A DNA stretch of 64,000 bases, taken from positions 2,728,001 through 2,792,000 of the forward strand of contig NC_089178.1 of NCBI RefSeq assembly GCF_947507565.1, in the 5' to 3' direction. Below, piece after piece: positions 1 through 10,732 of this stretch. Source of the stretch: Oscarella lobularis (taxonomy: Eukaryota; Porifera; Homoscleromorpha; Homosclerophorida; Oscarellidae). Position 1 is the stretch's first letter. Every line of letters starts with the position of its first letter. Below the pieces are notes generated by a model. The model saw only the letters and a list, made by a program, of their open reading frames with translations, made no database searches and had not been told where the DNA came from. Made by a program: the position numbers and the translations under genes.

Positions 1-903
1 ACCCAAACTGGCTGCTATGGGCGTGGCAATATTGTCAGGATTCACATGGAACCGTTTTGATAATAGGATCACTATGATCATTATGCCGCCGAGAGCGAAA
101 CTCGCTACGGAAGCCGTTATGAGGCTCGACGCGCAGAGCAGAAGAGCGTCTTCTATTTTCAAAACTCCATCCGATAGCCAACCAAATAGGACAGCAGCGA
201 ATGAAGCCAACGCTCCAATAACCAAAGCTTGAGCCTGAAAACTTTTCTAAAAAAAAGATAATCACAATAGCTGATGTCTTTTACTTGAATAAGGGCCATA
301 TTTCCAAGTATTAGTAATTTTTTTGCTGCTGCAGTGTCCATGGCACCCGTATTTGCCTAGCATTAATTTTATCAACCACAATCTTGTATATTACGTTCTT
401 CCTCCTTACAGCTGTGGAGAGACGAGAGGCAAGGGTCATCTCCAAATTTCCCTTCAATCCAAGGAGGGCAGGTACCAGTATAAACAACTCGTTAACATCC
501 ATAAAAACAGGCCAATGCTAAGAAGCAAAAAAATCATTGCACTTATATTAGTATTGAGAATTTTTCGTACTTGGACGTAATCGAGTAACATTCCGGCCGA
601 TACCATGCCAAAGCCGGCGATCAAAAAAGGAAAGAAGACTTGGATTCCGATTCTGCACGACGATTCTTTCTTAGGCGTCTTCAGTGGATCCTCTTGTATG
701 ATCTCTTCCGGCTGCGTAAGAAGAATTCCGTTCGCCTGCTTGGTTGCTACAAGTAGATTCGTCGGTTTGTCCTCTTGCGACCCCTCCGAAGTGAGGTCAG
801 ACGACTCGGATCGCCTTCTCATCCTATCGATTTGAGCCGTCTTCTCGACTGGTTTCATAAAAGGAGAGATTCGCAGGGGCGACGCTCGAACTGAGTTTAG
901 CAC
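1..903 (-). CDS. SLC41A: SLC41-type Mg2+ transporter, 3' part missing
   Basis: Integral membrane Mg2+ carrier of the SLC41/MgtE family, cut by the left edge of the window. Four coding exons are visible on the minus strand: 571-903, 410-517, 285-356 and 1-234 (continuing outwards). The first exon has a polar cytosolic N-terminus, then [15 protein letters not shown] and [10 protein letters not shown]. The next exon reads HWPVF followed by [18 protein letters not shown], the signature stretch of SLC41 proteins. The last visible exon ends in [14 protein letters not shown], the conserved MgtE-domain motif. All three introns have GT-AG borders and are phase 0. Family assignment is firm; which SLC41 paralogue is not decided. 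GADD45 lies upstream on the same strand. Confidence 0.9.
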
Positions 904-1174
904 CCGTATGTGTTCTCCCGCGCGCTACAACACCGTTCGTTTCTTTGTTTTTTAATTAATCGACTACGGTTTATAAACTTGCGTACAAAAACAAGTAGTT
1001 ATTTGAAATAGCAAAATAGAAAAAAATGATTTGATCAAGGGCTAGCAAAACAGTGACATCCCGGCACCAATCAGACGTAACGGCTCCAGATAGGAAGACG
1101 AACTCTGTGTAGTCATATTCTTTCGATACGAAGACATGATACGATGAAGAAATGATACGATGCAGTCAGTCTAA

Positions 1175-1905
1175 TTAGTTGTAGGGAATCCCATCGTCGT
1201 CTCCGATGGGATCAACGAGCGAGACGATCTTTTTCTCGCCACTTCGTCGACAGTGATTCACAAGAACCATAAGACCTTTCAGAGCCGAAGTGTTCTATAT
1301 AAGGCAAACTTAAAAACGACGCCGGGCTTTAGAAAGCGGAAGGCATACCTGAATGAGAACGCACCCACATGTTTCAGACGAGTTCGACACCGCCCATTTT
1401 CCTAATAAGGCGCTGCTATCGACCTGCAGAAAGCATAGGGCGTCAATAATGACCATATAGGGATGTCAACACGTGCCGCAGCCCACCTTGAGTAGTTGGA
1501 CGCCATATTCGCGGCAGTAGGCTTCGATGAGCGTAAAGTAGATCTGCACTGCCGGATCGGTGATGTCTCTGTCCTCCGTAGCAAGGACACACAGAGCCGG
1601 ATCCTCATCGCCGCATCTACGTAAAAATGATAATTAGATTAGATGGCGCATGAAGTGAGGCGAGACTCACTTCTCCAAGGCTGTTGCGACGGCTCGCACG
1701 CCGCTGACCAGTTGGCCTTCTTTCTTAGCAGTTTGCACGACGCTGAATAGACAGTCGGAAAGCACCGACGTGACTCGGGCGAAATCGAGACTAGACGGGC
1801 AATCGCTATTTCCACTTGCAGGAATGAGATGTAACGTTAGGCTTACTTTTCATATCGGCAAAGAGACTTTCGTCCTCTGTTGTGATGTCTCGTATAAGTA
1901 AGCAT
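1175..1905 (-). CDS. GADD45: GADD45-like stress protein
   Basis: Small protein of the GADD45 branch of the L7Ae/L30e fold. GADD45 proteins bind MTK1/MEKK4, PCNA, cyclin B/CDK1 and DNA-demethylation factors during stress. Exons: 1847-1905, 1671-1814, 1487-1616, 1349-1423, 1175-1294, giving 175 aa. Supporting motifs are SVVQTAKKEGQLVSGVRAV, LCVLATEDRD and QIYFTLIEAYCREYGVQLLK, the last matching the family's IHFTLIQAFC..N.I.I.R core. The final exon ends ...KIVSLVDPIGDDDGIPYN. Introns 2-4 are well supported by frame. The first coding exon is an inference: it is the only nearby ATG in a phase that fits the acceptor at 1815. Confidence 0.8.
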
Positions 1906-2544
1906 TGCTCCTTTCGAACTCGTGTCTGTGATGATACTGAACTGTTCCTGCGTATGCATGGCCCTTTATGGGTTTGGACACGCCCGGGTTTAATGCAATT
2001 AGTGAACCCTGTAATCCCACACAAGCGTCATCTCTGCCTAGAGACCATCGCAAAGTGGCCCAATTCTCACAACTGGAGTAATTTAGGCCTTGAAACTCAA
2101 TTCAGGGGAACTCGGTTGCCTGTAGACTGCATTAGTCACGAGTCGTCTTCCGGATGTGGGAAACGCCGTGACGTCCACAATCTTCACATCACAACAAAGT
2201 CTACATTTCTGAGAGAGAGAGAGAGAGAGAAAGAAACGGCTACAGTGAATTGGCTCTGAAGTATCTTGCAATACTACCAACTACGACCCCGTACCGTTCC
2301 CTGCCACGCACCAGGTCATTGTCTATATCACTGCTGCACCTTTCCGGAAGCCACCCGCTTGTAGGGTCAAAGGTCCTGCAGGAGAACGGAAACCGAATTG
2401 CTAGTGTAAGAATAATTGTATAAGAAATCGAATAATACAACCAGCGGTTTGTATGCATCACCACAAATCATTCATGTGTTTTTTCTAACAATAATAAGTC
2501 AATCAGGCACCCAAGTATGAACAAGAGACTACGTATGTCAGAAC
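1906..2544. other. intergenic, no gene seen
   Basis: The short open frames here are not conserved-looking and overlap on both strands. The only structured element is a (GA)n microsatellite near 2211-2230. The segment probably holds the GADD45 promoter and the OTUD5 3' UTR. Confidence 0.5.
2211..2230. repeat. (GA)n microsatellite
   Basis: About ten uninterrupted GA units, followed by AAAG. Confidence 0.9.
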
Positions 2545-4897
2545 TCAGCTATTTTTGCTACATCCCACCGTCGAATTCTGGCTATCGTTCTTCAACTTGT
2601 CGAGGTATTCTTGCTGTGACGCAGCGAGAACGGCAGCCAAAACGCCGTCATCTTCCCATTCACCAATTCCTATAAAAACCCCTCTAAGGAAATCCGGTGA
2701 ACAATCTACGTACGCACTAACTAAAGTATGCCCCATTAGAATAACCAGTGGTTGACAAAATACATCCAGCATTGTCGTCACATCCCGCAACACACCCAGG
2801 TACCAACGTCACGCCAGCCCCGCAATGTGTAGAACCAAATGACGTACTAAACGCCCATAGGGATCCTACGATGGGGAGCCCAAGTTCCCCACATTTCGGA
2901 AACCAAATCTACTTTACTCGTTTCATTGCTATAGTGAGGTACCAAATAAACAGGCAAGGAAGCCAGAATGCTCGCGTATCAGGTGCAGTGCCAAACAATT
3001 AAACGTACTATCTATGATTGCGGCAGAGGAGCGCGCCTCTACTGGTCATTTGCTCAACTCTATTGTCTCTTAGCAGGGACTCTTCGTAATTTCGTGGACG
3101 TGCGTGCCTTCTATCTGAACTTACCTAGCATGGAAGGGGGAACGCTGTCCATGAAATCCTGATACCCGGACGCGTTCTCTCCGCCGCCGCCGCCGCCGCC
3201 ACTTGCTACGACGACTCCACTCTCGCCATCTTCCTCGCTCTTATCCCTTCCCTGCAAACACGGCGAACGTCTCGACAGCAGCGGCGGCGATTCGGCAGTC
3301 GGCGACGGCAGCGGCGACGAATTAGGCGACCGAGAATAAGGCGAATGTCGCGGAGATCGCGAGAGCGATCTTCGAACGCGCGACGATCCGCCGTCGGCTC
3401 GCGTGCGCGCCGCACTCGCCGACGGCGACGATGGTGGCGACGACGACTGCGGCACCGGCGGCGGCTGCGACGGCGGCGCCACAGCCGACGCAGCTGGAAC
3501 GTTGCGCTTTCGCTTGGAAAACGCGACGTCGAGAACGGTTTCTTTCGAGGAACTCGGTCCCGTTTCACTTCCGGGTGTCGTGGACTTGCCGAGGCTTCGT
3601 TTTTCATTCTCTTTCAGCCACTCGAAGTATGACTCGCGCGCAACGGCTTCCTCTATGGCGCTGCCCGTCGCTTCCCAGTCCGTCGATCGCATTTTGTCTT
3701 CGAGCATCGTTTTCTCAATGATATCCAGTTCGGACGCACGAACCGAATCGCTCAATAGCATTCGATCAGCAAGCTAGAAAAGAAGATATCCTCATGAAAA
3801 GATATTTTTACGTGTGCTTACCCCTGGTTTGAAGTTGGCAAAGCCGAGGCCAACTCCTACCGTTGCCGCATAAGGATCCGATACGGAATTATAGTGGACT
3901 CCTAGATGATAGCTGATTCGAATTGGCGCGTTGTCCGTCTTGTAAATTCCGTGAAACGTATTGATCGGTTCTGAGCAAGAGCGTCGAGATCATATCTTCC
4001 CCCATCAAATCTTCTATCGATTATACCTGTTGTGTATTGATACACTTCAATTAGACGATTGTACATTTCGGACATGGCTTGCATTTCCAAATTATTACCA
4101 TGACAACCGTCACTTCGTTTTCGATTCACGTACGCAGTAAAATCTTCCGTTACGTATTGTGAAAAATAGTCTCGATTCTTCAACTGTGATAAAAAGTGTC
4201 AGCAATAATCAAATTAATTAATTACAAATACCATGTAATCCATGCAATGTTGTCGCACCACGTGATGCATATCCTGATCTCCGTAAACCTGATCGGCTAA
4301 GAAAAAGTCGGTCATAGAAAAAAAGCCGCATTCCTCCCCACCCCGCCCCAGAATTTCATTCACCGACTGCACGAAACAGACAGGCGCCGTCTTCGATCAT
4401 TCTCTTTATCACAAACCCGCGCTTCTCCTTCAACTCTTTCTCGAATCGTAACTCGTCCTTCGAGAGAGAACAAGAGACCCTTCGCGCTTTTCCCCGCGAG
4501 AGATCCTCGTACGTACTTCTAACGTATAACGACTCATACGTCGCACTTCTTCCTCGTGTTCGTCGGCGCTGTTGTAGCCGTCGCCGCCGCCCGTTTCTTC
4601 GTCGTCGCTCGTCGACTTTTTTGTCGCGAGAAGAGCTTTCTTCTTCCGGTGTGACGACGAAGATGTTGTCGTCGTCGCGCCTCCTATCGGTGGACCGTCT
4701 GTCGCCGCCGTAGCGGCCGCCGCCGCCGACGCCGCTACGCGATTCTCCGACGTCGTTTCGTCGTTTTCGCTCTGCGACGACGTGACGGACGGCCACGCGC
4801 GCGGACTCGATCGCGATTTGCCGCTGTCGCCGTCGGATTCGCTGTCCGACTTGTCTTTCGTCGATTTCGACGCTTTTTTCTTTGGCAGTATGGTCAT
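2545..4897 (-). CDS. OTUD5: OTUD5 (DUBA) OTU-family deubiquitinase
   Basis: Cysteine deubiquitinase of the OTU family that cleaves K48/K63 ubiquitin chains and, in vertebrates, restrains interferon signalling by acting on TRAF3. Exons: 4517-4897, 4364-4457, 4232-4296, 4027-4183, 3822-3970, 3125-3773, 2545-2669; all junctions keep frame. The protein starts MTILPKKK, identical to vertebrate OTUD5, which fixes the start although an ATG 14 codons upstream is in frame. The catalytic region reads [19 protein letters not shown] with the active cysteine, then [24 protein letters not shown], and [12 protein letters not shown] with the catalytic histidine. The C-terminus [19 protein letters not shown] is the ubiquitin-interacting motif. 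A Ser/Pro/Arg-rich linker of about 150 aa lies between. Intron 6 (2670-3124) is unusually long for this locus. Confidence 0.93.
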
Positions 4898-4981
4898 CGG
4901 TCGATTAGCGTTCACAATTGTGATGTCGCGCAAGCGCAAGTTTTATCACGTGCACACCTCCGGGAAGCCCCCAAACTTTCA
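4898..4981. promoter_or_regulatory. 84-bp divergent promoter OTUD5 / PARS2
   Basis: Only 84 bp separate the two start codons, so the promoters must overlap. A CACGTG E-box lies at 4947-4952. No TATA box is evident. Confidence 0.6.
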
Positions 4982-6256
4982 ATGTCTCGATTTCGGAATG
5001 TGACGTCGCGCTTGTGTGCCTTGACCGCTTCGTCCGCCGCGAGCGGATCGATAAAGAGTCAGCGGCTGATGCTGAGAGCGGGACTCGTTCGACAAACTGC
5101 GTCGGGCTTGTACGCTCTCCTCCCGCTCGGCCTGCGCGCAATGCGCAAGCTCGAGCGTCTCGTCGACGACGAAATGGCGCGAATAGGCGGCGCGAAGCTC
5201 GCCATGGCATCGCTAATCCCGAAACGATTGTGGTCGAAATCGGGCCGCTGGGCTGCGTACGGCGACGAACTGTGGCGCGTCGAAGATCGAAAGGGAAGCG
5301 AATTTTGTCTCGGTCCCACACACGAGGAGGTGATCGCCGATCTCGCTTCCGTCGTTCGATCGTACCGCGCGCTACCCCTGCTCGCCTATCAAATAACCCG
5401 GAAATTTCGTGACGAGTTGCGCCCGCGTGGCGGCCTCCTTCGCGCGCGCGAATTCGTCATGAAAGACATGTATTCCTTTGATATTAGCCCGGAAGCAGCG
5501 GCGATTACCTACGAGCGCGTCAATGACGCATACGAGATGATTTTTAGCCGTTTAGGCGTTCCCTTTGTGAAAGCAAAAGGTGATACGGGCCAAATTGGCG
5601 GCAGTTTGTCGCACGAGTATCACGTGTTGGCTTCCTGCGGCGAAGACAATGTTTTAACGTGTGACAAGTGCGCGGTGTCCGTCAATGAAGAATTAATGAA
5701 CGATTCCGTTGTGCCACGCGGCTGCAAGGTGCCTAAACAATGCGAGGTGAAAACGATGAAAGGAATCGAAGTTGGACACGCGTTTTATCTCGGGAAGAAA
5801 TACTCTGACGTTTTTCAAATCATTGTCAATGATTCGAAAGGTGGTCAAGTGACCGCTGAAATGGGTTGCTACGGGATTGGAATAACGCGTCTTTTACAAG
5901 CTTGCATAGAAGCTTTCTCACCTGACGAAAATCAGATTCGATGGCCTGAACAAATAGCACCGTATAGAGTTTGCATTCTTCCCGCAGAAAAGGATCTACA
6001 TGCAGAAGCAGAAGAACTTTATGATGCACTAGTTCATCCTAGTACACCTTACAGTGATATTGATATCATTCTTGAGGATCGAGATCACTTGTCACTGTCA
6101 GCCCGACTTTCGCTAGCCAGACTCCTTGGTTATCCCTATCTGGTCATTCTAGGTAAGCAGATGCGAGAGACGGGGCTGCTTGAGCTCCAGGCTCAAGCAA
6201 TGGAACAGACGGAGTATTTATCAAAAGAGAAACTGATAGATAAAATGTTGGTGTGA
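4982..6256 (+). CDS. PARS2: mitochondrial prolyl-tRNA synthetase
   Basis: Charges mitochondrial tRNA-Pro. This is a single open frame of 424 aa, somewhat shorter than the human enzyme. An Arg/Ser-rich N-terminus free of acidic residues fits a mitochondrial presequence. Class II synthetase motifs are clear: LVRQTASGLYALLPLG (motif 1 region), FRDELRPRGGLLRAREFVMK (motif 2 with the ATP-binding Arg) and GCYGIGITRLLQA (motif 3). GPTHEE is the conserved ProRS proline-pocket loop. The C-terminal anticodon-binding domain begins near QIAPYRVCILP. A polyadenylation hexamer AATAAA occurs at about 6270, just before the convergent MFS gene. Confidence 0.93.
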   Translation: MSRFRNVTSRLCALTASSAASGSIKSQRLMLRAGLVRQTASGLYALLPLGLRAMRKLERLVDDEMARIGGAKLAMASLIPKRLWSKSGRWAAYGDELWRVEDRKGSEFCLGPTHEEVIADLASVVRSYRALPLLAYQITRKFRDELRPRGGLLRAREFVMKDMYSFDISPEAAAITYERVNDAYEMIFSRLGVPFVKAKGDTGQIGGSLSHEYHVLASCGEDNVLTCDKCAVSVNEELMNDSVVPRGCKVPKQCEVKTMKGIEVGHAFYLGKKYSDVFQIIVNDSKGGQVTAEMGCYGIGITRLLQACIEAFSPDENQIRWPEQIAPYRVCILPAEKDLHAEAEELYDALVHPSTPYSDIDIILEDRDHLSLSARLSLARLLGYPYLVILGKQMRETGLLELQAQAMEQTEYLSKEKLIDKMLV

Positions 6257-6331
6257 TTGATGTGTACGTAATAAATCTTTCTGGCTTTTGCTTCTCGTGC
6301 ATTTCATTATTTCCAAGGGCAAGAGTATAGT

Positions 6332-7666
6332 TTAACTCTGCTCTTCTTTCTGCCTCCGACGGCTAACCCGATAAGCCATTTTCAAGGCAATTAGTCCACT
6401 CGTAGCAATCGCTGCTCCAATAAATAAGAAATTATTAAAACTGCCCGTCTTTCTGAAGACTAAGTCTGCACTGATTGGACCAAGTAGACCAGCTGATCCG
6501 AAAGCGGGTCCGAGAAAGCCAGAGATGTGTGCACCGTCCCTGCTGCTATACGTATCTCCGGTTAATGAAACACAAAGTGATAAGGGAATTGAAAACGTTA
6601 TGATGTTGAGCGAGAAAGCGACTAGGGCAGCATAAACGCCCCATTGACTGCTATTGTTGCTGATGAAAACGGGCAAGAGTGCCATAGTCAAACCTTGCAT
6701 GACTCCTCCAAACATCCAGAGATATTCTATTTTCACTTTGTCCGAGATGATCATCCACAGAAACGAGCCGGCTATGAAAGATCCAAATGCAACTGCAGAC
6801 AGAGCATCTATTGGTGGATCCGGACTTCGCCAAATTGTCTCAAGAAAACTTCTTTGTCTTCCCGTTAGACCCCAAGCGCCAAAAACGAAAGAAAATCGAG
6901 TCCAGCTAAGAAGCCAAAAGCGAGAGTCCTTCAGAAGATCTCGGAACGTCCATCGTCTCGGGTCGACCGTTTTCTCCTCATCACTGCACTGATCAGACTG
7001 ATGCGGATTTAGCTTTACACTAAAGACTGCCGGCACGTTAAACAGAACAAAGAGTATTCCCGATAAGAGAAGAACAGTTTCGGCGGCGAGAAAGCTTTCT
7101 TCATGTAAACGTTCCAAATATAGAAACCACTGTCCAAACAAAAGACTTCCAATGGCATAACAAGCGAACGGAAAGGACGAACAGAAGCCCATGTGACTAG
7201 GAAACCAAGAAATAAGTAAAACAACTACGGATATGTTGACCAATTGAATGACCATCGCAGGCATGACACCATAACTGAGCATGTAGAGAATATCGGTGCC
7301 GTTTCCGTGATCACAGTATCGAACGGCGACAGCGCAAAAACTCCAAGTGGCAACGAGAAGAAGGATAACCAACATATACAAAGTTCGATGACCTAACTTG
7401 TTCAAGGCGGAACTACGCGCCGTTCCAATCATGCCACCCACGATGACTTGAATAGATTCGGCGTAAACGGCTGTGGACGGATTCCATTTTGACGTCGGAC
7501 AAGAGAGTTGGGTTAGTTTGATGAGGTAGCTGCCCGTAACACTTAGTCCCATTGTCATGCTACTGAGAGAGGTAACAATCGCAATGATCCAGGCGTAGCT
7601 AGGCCGCTTGCGTTTCGAACTCGAACTATCGAGTCGGTTTTGCTCCTCACAGATGAGCGAGTTCAT
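6332..7666 (-). CDS. major facilitator superfamily transporter, single exon
   Basis: 444-aa polytopic membrane protein without introns. Roughly twelve hydrophobic segments are visible, split into two six-helix halves by a charged loop (CSDEEKTVDPRRW near residue 225). The N-terminus is short and Lys/Arg-rich. Both halves resemble MFS carriers of the monocarboxylate or oxalate:formate-antiporter type, but I see no substrate-defining signature. Its stop codon lies 75 bp from the PARS2 stop, so the two transcripts converge. The absence of introns, as in DYRK2 and SLC35D here, suggests either intron loss or retroposition. Confidence 0.75.
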   Translation of the reverse strand: MNSLICEEQNRLDSSSSKRKRPSYAWIIAIVTSLSSMTMGLSVTGSYLIKLTQLSCPTSKWNPSTAVYAESIQVIVGGMIGTARSSALNKLGHRTLYMLVILLLVATWSFCAVAVRYCDHGNGTDILYMLSYGVMPAMVIQLVNISVVVLLISWFPSHMGFCSSFPFACYAIGSLLFGQWFLYLERLHEESFLAAETVLLLSGILFVLFNVPAVFSVKLNPHQSDQCSDEEKTVDPRRWTFRDLLKDSRFWLLSWTRFSFVFGAWGLTGRQRSFLETIWRSPDPPIDALSAVAFGSFIAGSFLWMIISDKVKIEYLWMFGGVMQGLTMALLPVFISNNSSQWGVYAALVAFSLNIITFSIPLSLCVSLTGDTYSSRDGAHISGFLGPAFGSAGLLGPISADLVFRKTGSFNNFLFIGAAIATSGLIALKMAYRVSRRRQKEEQS

Positions 7667-7984
7667 CTAGAAGAATAGGAACGGAATGGAAACCAAATAA
7701 ATGCAAACTGGGCTTTGCTCCCGGATGCATCCGCGAAGGCGCGTGGCAAGGCGCGTGGATATCTACATATCTTGACTTGCCCGAGTACACATTTGAAATA
7801 AATACCTCCTAATCTCGCAATCTCTTCGCTCATTCTAAAATCAATGAAACTCTTGCATGCACGTCTCTTTAAAAACACCATACCCCACTCCAAGGGTACA
7901 CACTACACACACAGTTAAAATATCTACAATAGAGCGGCAAATAAAAGAACAATAAAAGATGAGCGGACACGCGTGCGAGAGATC

Positions 7985-9937
7985 CTATCTCCCCCCACCA
8001 ATTTTCGGCAGAACAGTCCGCTCCTTGACTTTCACCAACGACAGACTATCAGTCACGCCGTGGTGATGTCCGGAAGGCGACTGTTGCGTGACGGTGAGTG
8101 GCAATTGACGACGCCGTTGCCTTGACGACGGACCGGTATTGGGTAGTCTATGTTGGCTAGGCAACTGACGCTTGCCCCCCGTCTGTTCACCTGGACCAAT
8201 AGAAACGCCGGCAACGGCAACAGCCGCGGCGGCGATGGGATTGGGCACGAGAGGCGGAGCTCCGCTCGGTTTCCGGGCTTGGTGATGATGGACGACGGTT
8301 ACACCCACGGCAGGCGGCACCACGTGGCCGTGGTGGTGATGGTGAGCGGCATCGGGAAGTGCGGAACCGCTTTCCTGCGGCGGTTTTGGCAGACGTCGTT
8401 TGAGCCAGGGATGTCGCAGCGCCTGTGCAGGAGTCATTCTCGAGCTCGGTTCCCATTCGAGGCACTTGAGAAGAAAATCGGTGAAGAGCGCGTCGTCGGT
8501 TCCCTTGAGCGCTTTGACCATGGTCTTCGATCCGGGCGGTCCGCGCGTCTTCCCGCGACGCGATTTGCCGCCGACGAGACTGACGCTTCCGTCCGGGTTC
8601 GTCGTCACGGTGCAGTAACGCGGATAGCCGCGCGAACTGAAGAAGGACTTGACGCGCTTGCAGGAATCCAACAACTTTGACGGCGGCACGCCGAGAAGCT
8701 CGATGATGCACGCCAATTGATCGTGTTCGTCTTCGCCGGGAAATATGGGATAGCCCGTGTGCAATTCGGCGAGAATACATCCGAGACTCCACATGTCGAT
8801 GGGCATGCCGTATTTGGCGCCGAGTATGACTTCTGGTGCGCGATAGAATCGACTTTGAATGTACGTGTAGATTCGTTGGTGATCGTAGCAACTGGAACCG
8901 TAGTCGATGACTTTGATGCCGCTGCGTCCCTGCTGCTTGAGCAGAATGTTCTCCGGCTTGAGATCGCAGTGAATGATGCGATTCCGATGGAGCACTTCGA
9001 GACACTGGAGTATAGCGTGCGCAAACTTCCGCACGAGTTGAAGCGTAAAACCTTGAAATTTGTTCTTCTTGATCAATTCGTAGAGATTGATCGAGAGCAA
9101 TTCGAATGTGATGCACGTGTGATTTCGAAAGGTGAAATGATCGAGCATGTGAACGATGTTGTGAGTTCCGTCGTGATCCTGCTTCTTCAAATGCTCCAAT
9201 ATGCGTATCTCCTCCTGCGCTTGACGCGTGAAGCGCTTCTCGTTTCGAACCATCTTGAGCGCGACGTGTTGCTTCCCCTTGTGATCGTAGACCTTGAGAA
9301 CCTGCCCGAAACTGCCCTTGCCGAGAACTTTGAGCACTTCGTAGCGATAGAGGACGTGATCGTGCGCTACGTTTACGTACGATCCCGATTCGTCGTCGTA
9401 GCCGCAATTCTGCGCGCCGCCGATCACGCCCTGACGCTTTTTCGCCGCCGGCCCGACGAAATAGACCTTCGGGTGATTGAAGATTTCGTGGTGTTCGTAC
9501 GATGTCAATTTATGCATGTAGAGTTTCATTGCCTGCTCGGGACTCATTGCCGTGCTTTTCGCTGTCGTTCCCGTGTCGCTTCCCGCTTCGCCGCCGCCGC
9601 CGCCGCCGCGACTCGCGGGTCGCGACAACGAAGACGATAGTGGTCTTCCTCCCGTCACGGACGGAAGAGTCGTCGCGACGACGCCTCCGCCCATTCGATT
9701 GGGCTTGTGCGCTTGCACGCCGCCGCCGTCGGCGTCGTCTTCGAAGAGTTGTTGGACGTGAAGCGCTTTGCTTTGGGTTTGGGCGTCGTTTTTGCGTAAG
9801 GGAGGAAGAAGGCCGTCTTGGGACGATGTCGTCGCCGCGGCTGCCATGTCTCGCATTCGAATGGTGAGGAGGACGACGAGCGGGTGGCTGGCGAGCGACG
9901 AGTCGCACTCTCGAGTATTTTTTCGCCTCTCGGCCAA
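7985..9937 (-). CDS. DYRK2: DYRK2/3-type dual-specificity kinase
   Basis: Class II DYRK kinase, which autophosphorylates its activation-loop tyrosine and then phosphorylates Ser/Thr. Intronless, 650 aa. An N-terminal low-complexity region is followed by the NAPA segment ([13 protein letters not shown] ... [16 protein letters not shown]). The kinase domain starts [17 protein letters not shown]. It has catalytic [18 protein letters not shown], activation loop [17 protein letters not shown] and [16 protein letters not shown]. The DFG motif is DYG (VIDYGSSC), a conservative change. DYRK2/3-specific [10 protein letters not shown] and [20 protein letters not shown] close the domain. A His/Pro/Gln-rich tail of about 120 aa follows. 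An internal Met at about 9856 is an alternative start. Confidence 0.93.
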   Translation of the reverse strand: MAERRKNTRECDSSLASHPLVVLLTIRMRDMAAAATTSSQDGLLPPLRKNDAQTQSKALHVQQLFEDDADGGGVQAHKPNRMGGGVVATTLPSVTGGRPLSSSLSRPASRGGGGGGEAGSDTGTTAKSTAMSPEQAMKLYMHKLTSYEHHEIFNHPKVYFVGPAAKKRQGVIGGAQNCGYDDESGSYVNVAHDHVLYRYEVLKVLGKGSFGQVLKVYDHKGKQHVALKMVRNEKRFTRQAQEEIRILEHLKKQDHDGTHNIVHMLDHFTFRNHTCITFELLSINLYELIKKNKFQGFTLQLVRKFAHAILQCLEVLHRNRIIHCDLKPENILLKQQGRSGIKVIDYGSSCYDHQRIYTYIQSRFYRAPEVILGAKYGMPIDMWSLGCILAELHTGYPIFPGEDEHDQLACIIELLGVPPSKLLDSCKRVKSFFSSRGYPRYCTVTTNPDGSVSLVGGKSRRGKTRGPPGSKTMVKALKGTDDALFTDFLLKCLEWEPSSRMTPAQALRHPWLKRRLPKPPQESGSALPDAAHHHHHGHVVPPAVGVTVVHHHQARKPSGAPPLVPNPIAAAAVAVAGVSIGPGEQTGGKRQLPSQHRLPNTGPSSRQRRRQLPLTVTQQSPSGHHHGVTDSLSLVKVKERTVLPKIGGGR

Positions 9938-10732
9938 CTGTTGCTACGTGATCGACCAATCGTCAACAAGCACGGGGTAATGTGATGTCACCTCGACCTA
10001 ATTGGCGTTACGGGACTCCTCCAGGCGATAATTGATTTAATCCGGGGTCGGTATGCTTCCCCGCCACTGACCCCTAAAGCGGTGCCTTTGCGTTTCGGTG
10101 GCTTCGTCGATACGCGCGCCCTCTTGATCTTGTTTGCACCTATATTTAGACCGGTGATAACTCGTCCTCACGCATTCTTACTGCATTCTACTGTAGGTGT
10201 ATATTCAAAGAGGATTTTCTTTTCCATCCTAAGAGCATGAACACAGCAGGCAGCAGTCTATTACCTACTATAGAATTACGTCTGTCTCTCTACTAGAGTA
10301 ACTAGACAATACAACTAATGTCTCTCACCTAGGTAACAAGAGTCTCTGCTCACAGAAACCTTTCTGATTCATTTGGCGTACCCTGTCCAGCTCTTGTGAT
10401 TTTATGTATCTTTTTCATTTTCTGACGCCAAACATGAAGCGCCAGACTGTTGTTTGCCGGTGGGCCATGAATCTGCATACAATAGAGTGCAGAGTCCTTG
10501 ACACGAGTAATAATTGCACAAAACAGGTTTCTTTGAGGCCCCAAAAATAGACATCCTCCTGCCCCGTGGCAGATAACATTGTATTACTGGGGGATGTAAG
10601 ATATAATGATTGGGCTCAGGAGAACGAGGAGAGGCTTTGGACTCAATGGAAACACAGATGTAACGTGCTCTGCCTCCACACCGTCGTCTCATCACGTGAA
10701 ATCCTTTCTTTACCTCTACAGTACTCAAAAAG
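9938..10732. other. intergenic between divergent DYRK2 and ENOSF1
   Basis: About 800 bp without a convincing gene. A pyrimidine tract ending CTACAG just before the ENOSF1 ATG resembles a 3' splice site, so a non-coding 5' exon of ENOSF1 may start in this stretch. Confidence 0.4.

Noticed and set aside
1882..2259. 125-aa plus-strand frame upstream of GADD45
   Set aside because: It contains the GA microsatellite, has no domain-like pattern, and overlaps the GADD45 first exon antisense.
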